Source: DATCJA01 sp963814955
GTDB lineage: Bacteria > Acidobacteriota > Vicinamibacteria > Vicinamibacterales > UBA2999
DNA: 64,000 nt
Reading direction: 5' to 3'
NCBI GenBank assembly: GCA_963814955.1
Contig: CAWFEX010000008.1
Span: 62,001 to 126,000 of the forward strand
Shown: positions 18,309 through 27,076 of the stretch, in pieces
How the letters are laid out: each line of letters begins with the position of its first letter
Numbering within the stretch: the stretch's first letter is position 1
Program-made: the position numbers and the translations under genes
The notes under the pieces: generated by a model
What the model was told of the DNA's origin: nothing
The model's input: only the letters and a program-made list of their open reading frames with translations
Databases searched by the model: none

Positions 18309-19100
18309 TTATTTCGACGGTCGAGCCAGGTCGTACGTGGTGGTGTCGAAGCACATGCCTTCGCCGATCTTTCCGAAGGGCTGCCGCTTCACCGTGTGCA
18401 ATGGCGACGTCCATGGACCCGTCAGCGTCTTCGGGTCCTCGACGATGGCCTGGTACTGCAGCGTGTCGGCGTCAATCATCCGCCAGCGCTCCGTGACGTG
18501 CAGCGCGTCGGAGTGCAGCCAGATGCCGCGGCTCGTCGGCGTCGGTCTGTCGCGGGCGTCGGCAAGCCATGTCTTGCCGTTGAAGCCGATGATGTCCACC
18601 ACCAACGTGTCACCGTCCCAGCGGCCAACCGAATCCCCGAAGTAGCTCGGCAGCACGTCGGGGGGATGCGAACTTCCGTCCGTCGGGATGAGACGGAACG
18701 CGTGGTAGTACTCCGTCAGCACCACCATCATTCCGGACCTGTGCACGATCTGGAACGGCCACGGCGAACTGAGAATGCTTCGGGGCACGCCATACGGCAG
18801 GCACCGGAACAGCGGGTCGTCGGTTTCTTCCAGCTTCTGCTGCTGCGCGCGTGCGGCAGTCGTATACAGCTTTTCGAGCTCCGCCAGGCCGTCGTTGTTG
18901 CCAAACCCCATCGGCCCCCAGACACCCGTCATGTCGGGTTTGCCATCGGGGAGTCGGGGGATTGGGCCAGCCGGCTTTGCGGCAGGTTTTGCCGCGGGCG
19001 CATTCTGCTGGCCGGCCTCCAACGGACGGACGGCGCAAAGAACAGTCACCAGCGCCGCGCACGCCAGCGCGGCAACGGCATTCACGAAAGCATTCCTCAT
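18309..19100 (-). CDS. Secreted protein of unknown function with a PDMTGVW motif
   Basis: 263 residues from ATG 19100, with GAGG six bases before it. The signal peptide is followed by an alanine/proline linker (APAAKPAAKPAGP) and RLPDGKPDMTGVWGPMGFG, an opening I know from many uncharacterised acidobacterial secreted proteins encoded beside TonB-dependent receptors and DUF6152 genes. Later conserved-looking segments are FQIVHRSGMMVVLTEYYHAF, GDSVGRWDGDTLVVDIIGFN and HVTERWRMID. The repeated short strands suggest a lipocalin-like or beta-sandwich fold; this is inference. It lies 52 bp after receptor 2 and 42 bp before receptor 1, all on the same strand, so it is probably co-transcribed and serves the same unknown substrate. 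Confidence 0.72.
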   Translation of the reverse strand: MRNAFVNAVAALACAALVTVLCAVRPLEAGQQNAPAAKPAAKPAGPIPRLPDGKPDMTGVWGPMGFGNNDGLAELEKLYTTAARAQQQKLEETDDPLFRCLPYGVPRSILSSPWPFQIVHRSGMMVVLTEYYHAFRLIPTDGSSHPPDVLPSYFGDSVGRWDGDTLVVDIIGFNGKTWLADARDRPTPTSRGIWLHSDALHVTERWRMIDADTLQYQAIVEDPKTLTGPWTSPLHTVKRQPFGKIGEGMCFDTTTYDLARPSK

Positions 19101-19152
19101 CGCCAACCTCGCAGCCTGTTACACAGATCTAGGCAGAAGTACGGTCAAAACA

Positions 19153-22152
19153 TTAGAAATCGAACTGCATGCTGATCTTCGCGAAGCGCGGCAGCAGGAT
19201 CGACTGCGGTCGTCGCCAAATCGTATACACCGGGCTTTCGGCCGTGACTGGATTGACGTTCATCACGTTGTTGACGTCGAGGTTCACGGTCGTCCTCGTG
19301 GTGCCAAGGCGGAACAGCTTCGAAACGCGCACGTCGAGCTGGTTCAATCGGTCGCCGTACACCGTTCCGGGGTCGATGATGTTGACCGTCACGTTTGCGG
19401 CGTCTCCCGCCAGCGGACGGCCGAGCGAACGCGCGGCGACGACGGTCGGCACGACGAGTTGCGCCTGGATGGGCGGCCCCGGAATGCTCTGGAGCGATCC
19501 CGCCACCCGTACATCAATCACGGGAATCGTGTACGACCCGAGCAGCTTCACCTGCGTGAGGAACGCCGTGTCGACGTGGCAATGGTCGCGCGGAGTCAAT
19601 ACGGCGCCGAGGAGCATTTCCGGCACCTTCTCCACGATCTCGCAATTGTCCGTGCTCGTCCGCCCGGTACTCACGCCCCCCTGCACGAGGATGCCCTGGG
19701 GAAGGCGCACGTTCACGCTGAAGTCGATCCCATTGAAGTGCTGAATCTGCTTACCGTAGTTGTCCGAGAACGTCACGAGATTGTCAGCGGCGAGCCCGAA
19801 CCTCTCTGGCTTCAAGTCGTACAGACCACATACCTCGTACCCTCCGCCGCGCGGCAGCCGGGGATCGCTCGGGGCGTTGATGCAGAACGTGTCGAAGTCG
19901 GACGCCGACAGCGTCCGATCGTCCATCGTCACCAGTGACACTCCGCCGCTGCCGCCGGTTGGCGTCCCGAGTCCGAGGTTCCCGTACCAGCGCCTGAAGT
20001 AGCCGAGCTCCGCGGACACGCGCGGGAACAACTCGTGCTGCACAGCAGTAGAAAACTCCCAGTTGTTCTCGCGCACGCCCCACCCGCGGAGAACCTCCTG
20101 GTCGTACGTCGTGCCCCGGCGCGTACCGCCGAAGTTCGGGTCCGCCATCGCACGGCACTCGCCATTTGCCTGGGGATTGATCACGTCGCAATCGACGACG
20201 AAGTTCTGGTTCGTGTCGGTCCATGTGCGCACGGTGGTGTGAACGAGGTCGAGAACGGGGTTGCCGAGCTCGTCGAGCTGACGTCCGCTCAGGTACTTGT
20301 TCAGCGTGACCTTGAGCGCCGTGCGTCCCGTGCCGAACAGGTCGTAGGCGGCGCCGATCTTGGGCGTCAGGTCCTTCCACGAGAGCTGAGGCGTGTCGGG
20401 CATCGTGATATTGCGATTCGGCGCGATCGCCGTCGGCCCGAGGTGCTGGCCCGGGAAGTGCGTCTTCTTGTAATCGAATCGCACGCCACCGGTCAGCGTC
20501 AGACGATCGATCGTCCAGCGATCCTGCGCAAACAGACCGATGTCGGCGTCCATTTCCCACAGCGTATGGAACGGTCTCGCACGCAGCGTGATCTGATTCG
20601 GGATACCGCCGTTCAGCCGGTACGCGATCGGCTGATGCACGAAGTTGAAGTAGTCGCTGGAGCCGATGGAGTTATTGAAGCCCACCTTGAAGGAGTGCGC
20701 GCCCGTGATGTATGAGAGCGTGGCGCGGTAACGCAGGATCCGATTCTGTCGATCGCTCCACCCGCTGGCGCGCCCCTTGAAGGTGACCCCTGTCGTCTGT
20801 TCGGTAAGCCCGATGGCATTGGGGTTTGTGTCCGCGTATGGAAGGAAGCCCCAGTTGAAGTGGTGATAGAGCACCGAGGCCTCTACCAGGATGCGGTTGG
20901 TGAGCGGCGCCGACCAGTCGCCGGTCGTGATGAAGAGCGGGTACCCGTGATCGTTGTCGGCTCCAGACTCGGGCGCCGTCGTTGCTGTAATGAGCGACGG
21001 GCATTTGCACGACTTCTGCTGGCTCCACAGCCAGGCAATCTTGTGCTTCGGCGTCGCCTGCCACGTCAGGCGCGCCTGTCCATCCAGCCAGTAACTCTCG
21101 TTTACTGCAGGCTGGCTCAGATCCGGGTCGAACGTAAAAACGCGCGGATCGTTCACCGTGCGGTTGATGAACATGTCACCGACATACGCGTCTGCCTTCA
21201 TGTAACGCATTGCCGAGTAGAACCACAGGCGGTCCTGGCGAATCGGCCCGCCGAAACCCGGATTGAAATCCCCGTTCACCTTGATCGCGTTGGGGGTCCG
21301 CATGCCGCGCGTCCGCAGCTCGTCGTCGAAGTTGTTCCCGGCTATCCCGTCGTTGGCGAAGCTCCCAAAAATGATGCCGCTGAACGCGTTGCCACCATCG
21401 CGCGGAATGAGATTCGTCCGCACGCCTCCCTCGGCTCCCTCGGCCGAGACCGCTGTGGCGTCGATGACCACTTCCTGGACCGCACTCGTGTTCACGATCC
21501 ACAGGGTCTCGAACGCTTCGTTCGCCCAACCAGTCGACAACCCGTTCAGGTTCTGCCGGTAATCGGTGCTCTGGCCGCCATGGATGGCCAGAATAGTCGT
21601 CGTGTCGCCACCGGCGCCGCCAATTTCCTGCGCGCCAAGGCCCGAGTAATTGACGGCGCCAAGGGCAGTCGTCATGCCCGGAATCAGCACACCGAGACTC
21701 GACGGGAGGCGGCCCGTGGGCAGCGCATCGGTCACCTCCTGATCGAAGACGCGCTGCTGTGTGGTGTTTTGCACGTCGACGGTCGGCGCATCACCCGTAA
21801 CGGTGACGGTCTCTTCCACCGCTCCGACACGGAGATCGGCGCTCACGTTGGCAGTGAACGAGCCGGTCAACTCGATGCCCTCCCGCCGGGCGGTTGCAAA
21901 TCCGCCCAAGGAGAAAACCACGGTGTAGATGCCGGGCCGCAGATTCTCGATGCGGTACTGCCCGGTCGCATCGGTCGTCGCGGAGCGCACCTTTTCGATC
22001 AGCGCCGGACTCGACGCTTCAACTGTTACGCCGGGCAGAATTGCGCCGGAGGTATCGCGCACGACTCCGGTAATCGACGCCTGCGCGAGGGCGAGCTGGG
22101 GAAGCAGGACGACGAACGTCAGAACACCAAGTGCCTTGACCAACACGCGCAT
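19153..22152 (-). CDS. TonB-dependent receptor, Oar-like (receptor 2)
   Basis: 999 residues, intact. Signal peptide (LVKALGVLTFVVLLPQLALAQ), carboxypeptidase-regulatory domain (ASITGVVRDTSGAILPGVTV to GGFATARREGIELTG), plug (VDVQNTTQQRVFDQEVTDAL, PTGRLPSSLGVLIPG) and a barrel ending FAKISMQFDF. Features shared only with receptor 3 are a CxC motif in the barrel (SCKCPSL), paired cysteines in VDCDVINPQANGECRAM, and STDNCEIVEKVP followed by DHCHVDTAFLTQVKLLG. The RBS GGAGGCGC supports ATG 22152. The gene follows DUF6152 and precedes the PDMTGVW gene on the same strand. The substrate is unknown; the conserved surface cysteines could mean disulfides or metal binding. Confidence 0.93.
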   Translation of the reverse strand: MRVLVKALGVLTFVVLLPQLALAQASITGVVRDTSGAILPGVTVEASSPALIEKVRSATTDATGQYRIENLRPGIYTVVFSLGGFATARREGIELTGSFTANVSADLRVGAVEETVTVTGDAPTVDVQNTTQQRVFDQEVTDALPTGRLPSSLGVLIPGMTTALGAVNYSGLGAQEIGGAGGDTTTILAIHGGQSTDYRQNLNGLSTGWANEAFETLWIVNTSAVQEVVIDATAVSAEGAEGGVRTNLIPRDGGNAFSGIIFGSFANDGIAGNNFDDELRTRGMRTPNAIKVNGDFNPGFGGPIRQDRLWFYSAMRYMKADAYVGDMFINRTVNDPRVFTFDPDLSQPAVNESYWLDGQARLTWQATPKHKIAWLWSQQKSCKCPSLITATTAPESGADNDHGYPLFITTGDWSAPLTNRILVEASVLYHHFNWGFLPYADTNPNAIGLTEQTTGVTFKGRASGWSDRQNRILRYRATLSYITGAHSFKVGFNNSIGSSDYFNFVHQPIAYRLNGGIPNQITLRARPFHTLWEMDADIGLFAQDRWTIDRLTLTGGVRFDYKKTHFPGQHLGPTAIAPNRNITMPDTPQLSWKDLTPKIGAAYDLFGTGRTALKVTLNKYLSGRQLDELGNPVLDLVHTTVRTWTDTNQNFVVDCDVINPQANGECRAMADPNFGGTRRGTTYDQEVLRGWGVRENNWEFSTAVQHELFPRVSAELGYFRRWYGNLGLGTPTGGSGGVSLVTMDDRTLSASDFDTFCINAPSDPRLPRGGGYEVCGLYDLKPERFGLAADNLVTFSDNYGKQIQHFNGIDFSVNVRLPQGILVQGGVSTGRTSTDNCEIVEKVPEMLLGAVLTPRDHCHVDTAFLTQVKLLGSYTIPVIDVRVAGSLQSIPGPPIQAQLVVPTVVAARSLGRPLAGDAANVTVNIIDPGTVYGDRLNQLDVRVSKLFRLGTTRTTVNLDVNNVMNVNPVTAESPVYTIWRRPQSILLPRFAKISMQFDF

Positions 22153-22201
22153 GGTCGCGCCTCCAATCGGGGCCGGCCAGAACCGGTCCTAACCGCTGCT
22201 G

Positions 22202-22250
22202 GTCCGGCTGAAGCCGGACACTACGTACTCCGCCTGAAGCCGGACACCAC
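22202..22250. repeat. Two tandem REP units
   Basis: GTCCGGC/GCCGGAC hairpin ending CTAC (22202-22224) followed by a degenerate copy (CCGCCTGAAGCCGGACACCAC) at 22230-22250. Confidence 0.8.
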
Positions 22251-22297
22251 GTACCGTGACACAGGGACGGGTAGGCCGACCTGGCGGCGGCCATCGT

Positions 22298-22684
22298 TCA
22301 GCGCAATCCCGCGTGAATCGGCTTGCCGTCGGGACCCAGGACCTCCGTCATCTCGCCGGCATTGCGGGACCCGTCCCGGGCGGGGTGGGCCTTGATGGTG
22401 ACCTGCACGCCGGGCTTCAACACCGCCGGAGTCACGCCGCGGCGGTAGAGCTGATTGGGAACTGCGCCTTCAAAGCTCCACTTGACGACCTTCCCGTCTG
22501 CGTCTTTCGCATCGACATACACCCACGTGTGCGGGTTTTCCCATTTGACCTCGGTCACGACACCCTCGACGGTGATGGTTTTGTCGACGTGATACGCCAC
22601 CGATGCGGCGTGATGTGCGAAGGCGGGCCCCACAAAGAGCGCGACGCCGAGCGCTGCGCTTGCTACATGTCGATATGTCATCAC
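22298..22684 (-). CDS. DUF6152 family secreted protein
   Basis: 128 residues. A signal peptide (YRHVASAALGVALFVGPAFA) ends at HHAAS, the histidine-rich mature start typical of DUF6152 ('AHH'). The core ITVEGVVTEVKWENPHTWVY with VDAKDADGKVVKWSFEGAVP resembles an OB-like small beta-barrel. The biochemical role is unknown, but genes of this family usually lie beside TonB-dependent receptors and PDMTGVW proteins, as here, where it is the first gene before receptor 2. The start may be either of the two adjacent ATGs at 22684 and 22681. It is probably periplasmic. Confidence 0.8.
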   Translation of the reverse strand: MMTYRHVASAALGVALFVGPAFAHHAASVAYHVDKTITVEGVVTEVKWENPHTWVYVDAKDADGKVVKWSFEGAVPNQLYRRGVTPAVLKPGVQVTIKAHPARDGSRNAGEMTEVLGPDGKPIHAGLR

Positions 22685-22708
22685 TCCCTCACTGATCGAA
22701 GCAGCGAC

Positions 22709-22858
22709 GCGCAGGCTGAAGCCTGCGCGCTACTGGTGCCTGTAGCGCGTTGACGCCAGACTCGGGCCTGCGCGCTACTGGTGCCTGTAGCGCATTGACG
22801 CCAGGCTCGGGCCTGCGCGCTACTTTGCCTCTTTCGTGTCCTTCGTGGTTGATCTCCC
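22709..22858. repeat. REP hairpin, 45-bp tandem repeat and CACGAAGG repeat
   Basis: Hairpin GCGCAGGC/GCCTGCGC with CTAC (22709-22733) merges into two 45-bp tandem units (22721-22765 and 22766-22810, two mismatches) plus a partial third. These are followed by a copy of the CTTCGTGTCCTTCGTGGTT repeat at 22833-22852. No gene is seen. Confidence 0.85.
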
Positions 22859-25800
22859 CTAAAAGTCGTACTGCGCGCTCATCTTGACCGCGCGCCCCAC
22901 CAGGATGCCCTGCGGCTGCTGCCAGTTTCCAAAGGTGTTGCTCTGCTGGAGCACCGCGTTGCCGTTGAGCGCGTTGTACAGATCGACGTTCAGCGAGGCT
23001 CGCCGCATGCCGAACCGCAGAATCTTCGCGAAGCGCAGATCCAGCTGATTCAGCCGCTCGCCGTACATCGTGCCCGGCTCGACGAGGTTCACGGTGACAT
23101 TGGCGGTGCCGCCCGACAGCGTCCGGTTGAGCGACGGCATGACGGCGGCATTGTTGGCAACGTAATTGGCTTGGATTTCAGGGCCGGGGATGCTCTGCAG
23201 CGACCCGCTGATCTGGACCTCGATGCGTGGAATCGTGTACGCGCCGAGGAACTTCACTTGCGTCAGGAAATTGGTGTCGACATGGCAGTAGCCAACTGGC
23301 GACAGCACACCGGCGGGCACCGCCGCCTCGGGTCGTGCCACGACGCCGGCAATCGTCATGGCCAGCTCCGGCAACTTGTCCAGCAGCTCACAGTTGTCGG
23401 TCGACGTGCGTCCTGCGCTCAAGCCACCCTGCAGCAGCACACCGCCTCGCACACGTGCGTTCACCGTGAAGTCGATGCCGTTCCAGTGGTGGATCAGGCG
23501 GCCGTACTCCTTGGCGAAGGTCACGAGGTTGTCCGACGGGCGACCGAAGCTCGTCGTCTTCAGATCGCGAAGGCCGGCAATCGTATAGCCGCCGCCACCA
23601 GGCAGGCGGGAATCAACCGGCGCGGTGATGCTGAAGGTATCGAAATCGGCGGGCGACAGCGCGCGGTCGTCGGTCGTCGTCAGGTTGCCGTACCAGCGGC
23701 GGAAATAGCCGAAATCCACCGAGACCTGCGGCAGCACCTCGCGCTGGACGCTCGTCGAGAACTCCCAATTGAAGCCGCGAACGCCCCACCCGCTCAACAG
23801 TCGCGGGTCCCACTGTCCCGCGCCACCGGTCACCTTGCCGAAGTTCGGATTGGCCAGCGGCCCGCACTCGTCGTTCGCCTCGAGCGCGAGCAGGTTGCAA
23901 TCAGGCGTGAAGTCTCTGTCGTCATCCCTCCACGAGCGGAATGTCTCGAGCACCAGATTGCCCGCCACCGGATTGCCGATTCCATCCACCTGCCTGCCAT
24001 CCAGATACTTGTTCAGGCTGACCTTCAACGCGGTCTTCCCGTCGCCGAACACATCGTAGGCGGCGGCCATCTTCGGTGTGACATCGTGCAATCGAAGCTG
24101 CGGCGTTTCGGGGATCGTGAACGGCACCGGGACGAACCGTGCGGTTCCGTACGGGTTGTCCGGGTCGCTGATGATCTGCTCGGGAAAGTGGCTGCGCTTG
24201 TAGTCGTATCGCACGCCGAGGTTGAGCGTCAGCCGGTCGATCGTCCAGCGATCCTGTGCGTACACGCCGGGCTCGGCATCGAGCGTCCAGAGATCGTGGT
24301 ACGGCCGCACGCGGAGAATCACGCGGTTCGGAATGCCGTTGTTGAGCTGGTATCGAATCGGCTGAAGCGCGAACTGGTTGTAGTCGGCGGTCGCCCACGA
24401 ATTGGCGACGCCGGTCTTGAACGCGTGGGCTCCGGTCACGTAGGAGAGCGAGAACCGGTAGCGAAGCGTCTCGTTCCTTGCATTGCGGAAATCGCCGGGC
24501 CGTGTCTTGAGGTTCATCCCGTTTGACTGCTCGAGGAACCCGATGAGCGTATGCGGCGCGCTGTCGCGGGGAAAGAAGCCCCACTTGTTGATCTGATGGA
24601 GCACGCTCGCGTCGACGAGCAGCCTGCTCGTAATCGGAGCGGTCCAGTCCGCCGTCACCACGCGCTGCGGGCGACCCCAGCGGTTCTCCGTGCCGCCAAT
24701 CTGCGTTCCGACTGCAGTGACGGGCACTTGCACGACGTCTGCTGCGTGTACGAAAACGCAAGCTTGTGGAGCGGCGTCGCCTGCCACGTCAACCGCGTCT
24801 GCGCGTCCTTCCAGATCCCGCTGTTCACTGCCTTCCGGTTGAGGTCAGGCGTGTACGCCCAGACGTTCGGATCGTCCTGCGTGGTGTCGACGAACACGCC
24901 CGCGACGTAGTTGTCCGCTTTGAGATAGCGCACCGAGCTGTAGAACCACACCTTGTCGCGTTTCAGCGGCCCGCCGAAGCCGGGATTGAAGTCGCCGCTC
25001 ACCTTGACGGAATTGGCATGCGGCAAGCTGCGCGCGCGCAAATCGTCGTCGATGTTGTTCGTCGTCAGATTCTCGTTGGTGAAGCTGCCGAAAATAGTGC
25101 CGGCAAACACATTGCCGCCATCGCGGGGAATGATGTTGGTGCGAACGCCGCCCACCTCGTTCTCGGCGGAAGCCGCGGTATCGACGACCACTTCCTGGAT
25201 GGCGCTCATGTTGGGGGTGTAGCCGGTCTCGAACGCCTCATTCCCCCACCCGGTCGAGACGCCGTTGATCATCATGCGCGAGTCCTGGAACTGGCCGCCA
25301 TGGATCGCGTAGATGCCGGCGATGTCGCCGATGGATCCGCCGACGTCCTGCGCGCCCAGGCCGTACCAGTTGCCCGCGCCCTGAGTGACGCTGATGCCGG
25401 GAATGAGCACAACGAAGCTCGACGGCATCCGTCCAGAAGGAATCGCATCGGCGACCTCCGAATCGATGACCCGCTGTTGGGTGGCACTCTGCACGTCCAC
25501 CACGGGGGCCTCGCCGGTGACGGTCACCGTCTCTTCCACTGAGCCGACGCGCATATCCGTGTCGACTGTAGCCGTAAACGTGCCGGTCAGCTCGACGCCC
25601 TCGCGGCGCACGGTCGAGAACCCCGACAACGTGAACGTGATGGTGTAATTGCCCGGCGGCAGCGTGACGATCCGGTACTGACCGCTCCCATCGGTGACGA
25701 CCGACCGCGCCTTCTCAATCAGCGCGGAGCTCGTCGCCTCGACGGTGACGCCCGGCAGGACGGCGCCAGACGAGTCGCGCACCACGCCGGTGATGGATGC

Positions 25801-25872
25801 CTGTGCGAACGCCGCCGCTGGCAAGACGAGGAGACCCACGCACGAAACGACGACCCTGAGGAGTCCACGCAT
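22859..25872 (-). CDS. TonB-dependent receptor, Oar-like (receptor 3), paralogue of receptor 2, one frameshift
   Basis: About 1004 residues if one base is restored near 24720, where SCKCPSL is cut from TAVGTQIGGTENRWGRPQRV. Signal peptide (LLRVVVSCVGLLVLPAAAFAQ), carboxypeptidase-regulatory domain (ASITGVVRDSSGAVLPGVTV to SGFSTVRREGVELTG), plug (VDVQSATQQRVIDSEVADAI, PSGRMPSSFVVLIPG) and a barrel ending VKMSAQYDF. It follows receptor 2 almost domain for domain, including the CxC motif, PDCNLLALEANDEC and STDNCELLDKLP/YCHVDTNFLTQVKFLG, so the two arose by duplication. GGAGGC precedes ATG 25872. A consensus-like promoter overlapped by a LacI-type operator lies about 190 bp upstream. Confidence 0.92.
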
Positions 25873-26043
25873 AAGCGCCTCCGTGCCTTCACATGCTCGA
25901 GGCCTTTTTGCCCTGTACCGCGCGAGCAGGAGATTGTCGAGTCGAAGGTTGCGAGTCCAGATGAAATTGCGCGTCGCCGAACCGTTGGACCGATCGAGAA
26001 GAGAAGGAGACGCCGATGACGCACGGGGCACCTCCGCGGCGAG

Positions 26044-26081
26044 AGCCTAGCGCGCGCGCCGACAGGTGTCAACGTTTACAC
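26044..26081 (-). promoter_or_regulatory. Sigma-70 promoter with a LacI-type operator over the -35 box
   Basis: On the minus strand, TTGACA (26067-26072) and TAGGCT (26044-26049) are 17 bp apart. The palindrome GTGTCAACGTTTACAC (26066-26081, seven of eight pairs matching around a central AACGTT) covers the -35 box and fits the TGT.AACGTT.ACA pattern bound by LacI/PurR/CcpA-type repressors. It would control receptor 3 and perhaps the genes after it. Confidence 0.6.
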
Positions 26082-26096
26082 GAGTTGGTAGAGGCC

Positions 26097-26150
26097 GCGC
26101 AGGCTGAAGCCTGCGCGCTACTTTGCCTCCTTCGTGTCCTTCGTGGTTCG
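26097..26150. repeat. REP hairpin followed by CTTCGTGTCCTTCGTGGTT repeat
   Basis: GCGCAGGC, TGAA, GCCTGCGC, GCTAC (26097-26121), then the dispersed repeat (26130-26150), which encodes the last residues of the HemD-like protein on the minus strand. Confidence 0.85.
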
Positions 26151-26983
26151 CCTCGCGCGCAGCAGGTCGGGAGCGCGTTCGGCCGCTTCGCGCACGAGGA
26201 ACCCCATCTTGGGATGAGTCGCCTCCAGATCCACGGCCAGCCCGTGATTCCGCAGCGCTTCGGTGCACGTGGGCCCGATGGAGGCGACGACCATCCGGCG
26301 CAATCCGTCGCGAACCGCATCTGCCCGTCCCATCGTCTCGGCGATCTGCATGAGGTGGACGATCTGGACGCTCGTGGTGAAGATGGCGACGTCGAGATCA
26401 CCGTGAGCGATCCCGGCAACGGCTTTCTGCAGCGGCTCCGTGTCTTCGGGCAGGGCCCAGCGATACACCGGCACCCGGGTAACGTCGGCGCCGCGCGCTT
26501 CCAGGGCGTGGATCAGATCGTCGTTCGTAACGCCGTATCCTGGACCGCGATGTGTCTTCCCTTGAGCGATTCGCCGGTGGCGTCGAGGGCGGCGAGCAGC
26601 TCGAGCCAGGTGTTCGGCTCGGGCACGGTAATCCACGGAGTGATCTTCAGCTCGCGCAGCACCGCGAGCGGCTTGGGGCCGCGCGGGATCACCTTTGTTC
26701 TGGCCAGCGCCGCCACGAACTCGTCTCTCGCACCTGTCGCCTGGACCACGTCGAGCAACGCACGCGTGCCGACGCCGGTCAGCAGGATGACGATGTCGAA
26801 GGCGTCGCGGCGGAGGCCTTCGGCAAACGCCAGCGGCTCGGGATTGGATTCGAGCGGAACCTCGCGAAGGGCAGGCGCGACAACAGGATTCCCGCCGTAG
26901 GTTGAGACGAGCGACGCCATCTCATTGCGGCGCCGGCTCTCGAGGAGCAGGACGCGAAGTCCGTGGAAATCGGGTGTGGACAC
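26118..26983 (-). CDS. hemD: Uroporphyrinogen-III synthase, one frameshift
   Basis: Cyclises and inverts ring D of hydroxymethylbilane to uroporphyrinogen III for haem, sirohaem and cobalamin synthesis. The two Rossmann-like halves are recognisable: LRVLLLESRRRNEMASLVST with FDIVILLTGVGTRALLDVV and ALARTKVIPRGPKPLAVLRE, then LKGRHIAVQD-YGVTNDDLIHA, VTRVPVYRWALPED, DLDVAIFTTSVQIVHLMQIA and VVASIGPTCTEALRNHGLAV. The second half is reached through a one-base shift near 26535. About 288 residues. GTG 26983 (VSTPDFHGL) is a possible start; the frame is open to 27007 through a dispersed repeat. The C-terminal tail (RTTKDTKEAK) is encoded by another repeat copy. No other tetrapyrrole gene is near. 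Confidence 0.82.
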
Positions 26984-26992
26984 AGGACTAGA

Positions 26993-27076
26993 AACCACGA
27001 AGGTCACGAAGGAATCTTTAGGTTAAGACTCCTTCGTACGCTTCGTGTCTTCGCGATCTTCGTGGCCTCCGTGGTT
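26993..27076. repeat. Inverted pair of CACGAAGG-type repeats
   Basis: ACCACGAAGGTCACGAAGGA (26993-27012) faces CTCCTTCGTACGCTTCGTGT and CTTCGTGGCCTCCGTGGTTA (27040-27076). It lies between the molybdopterin subunit gene, whose stop TAA is its outer edge, and hemD. Confidence 0.7.
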
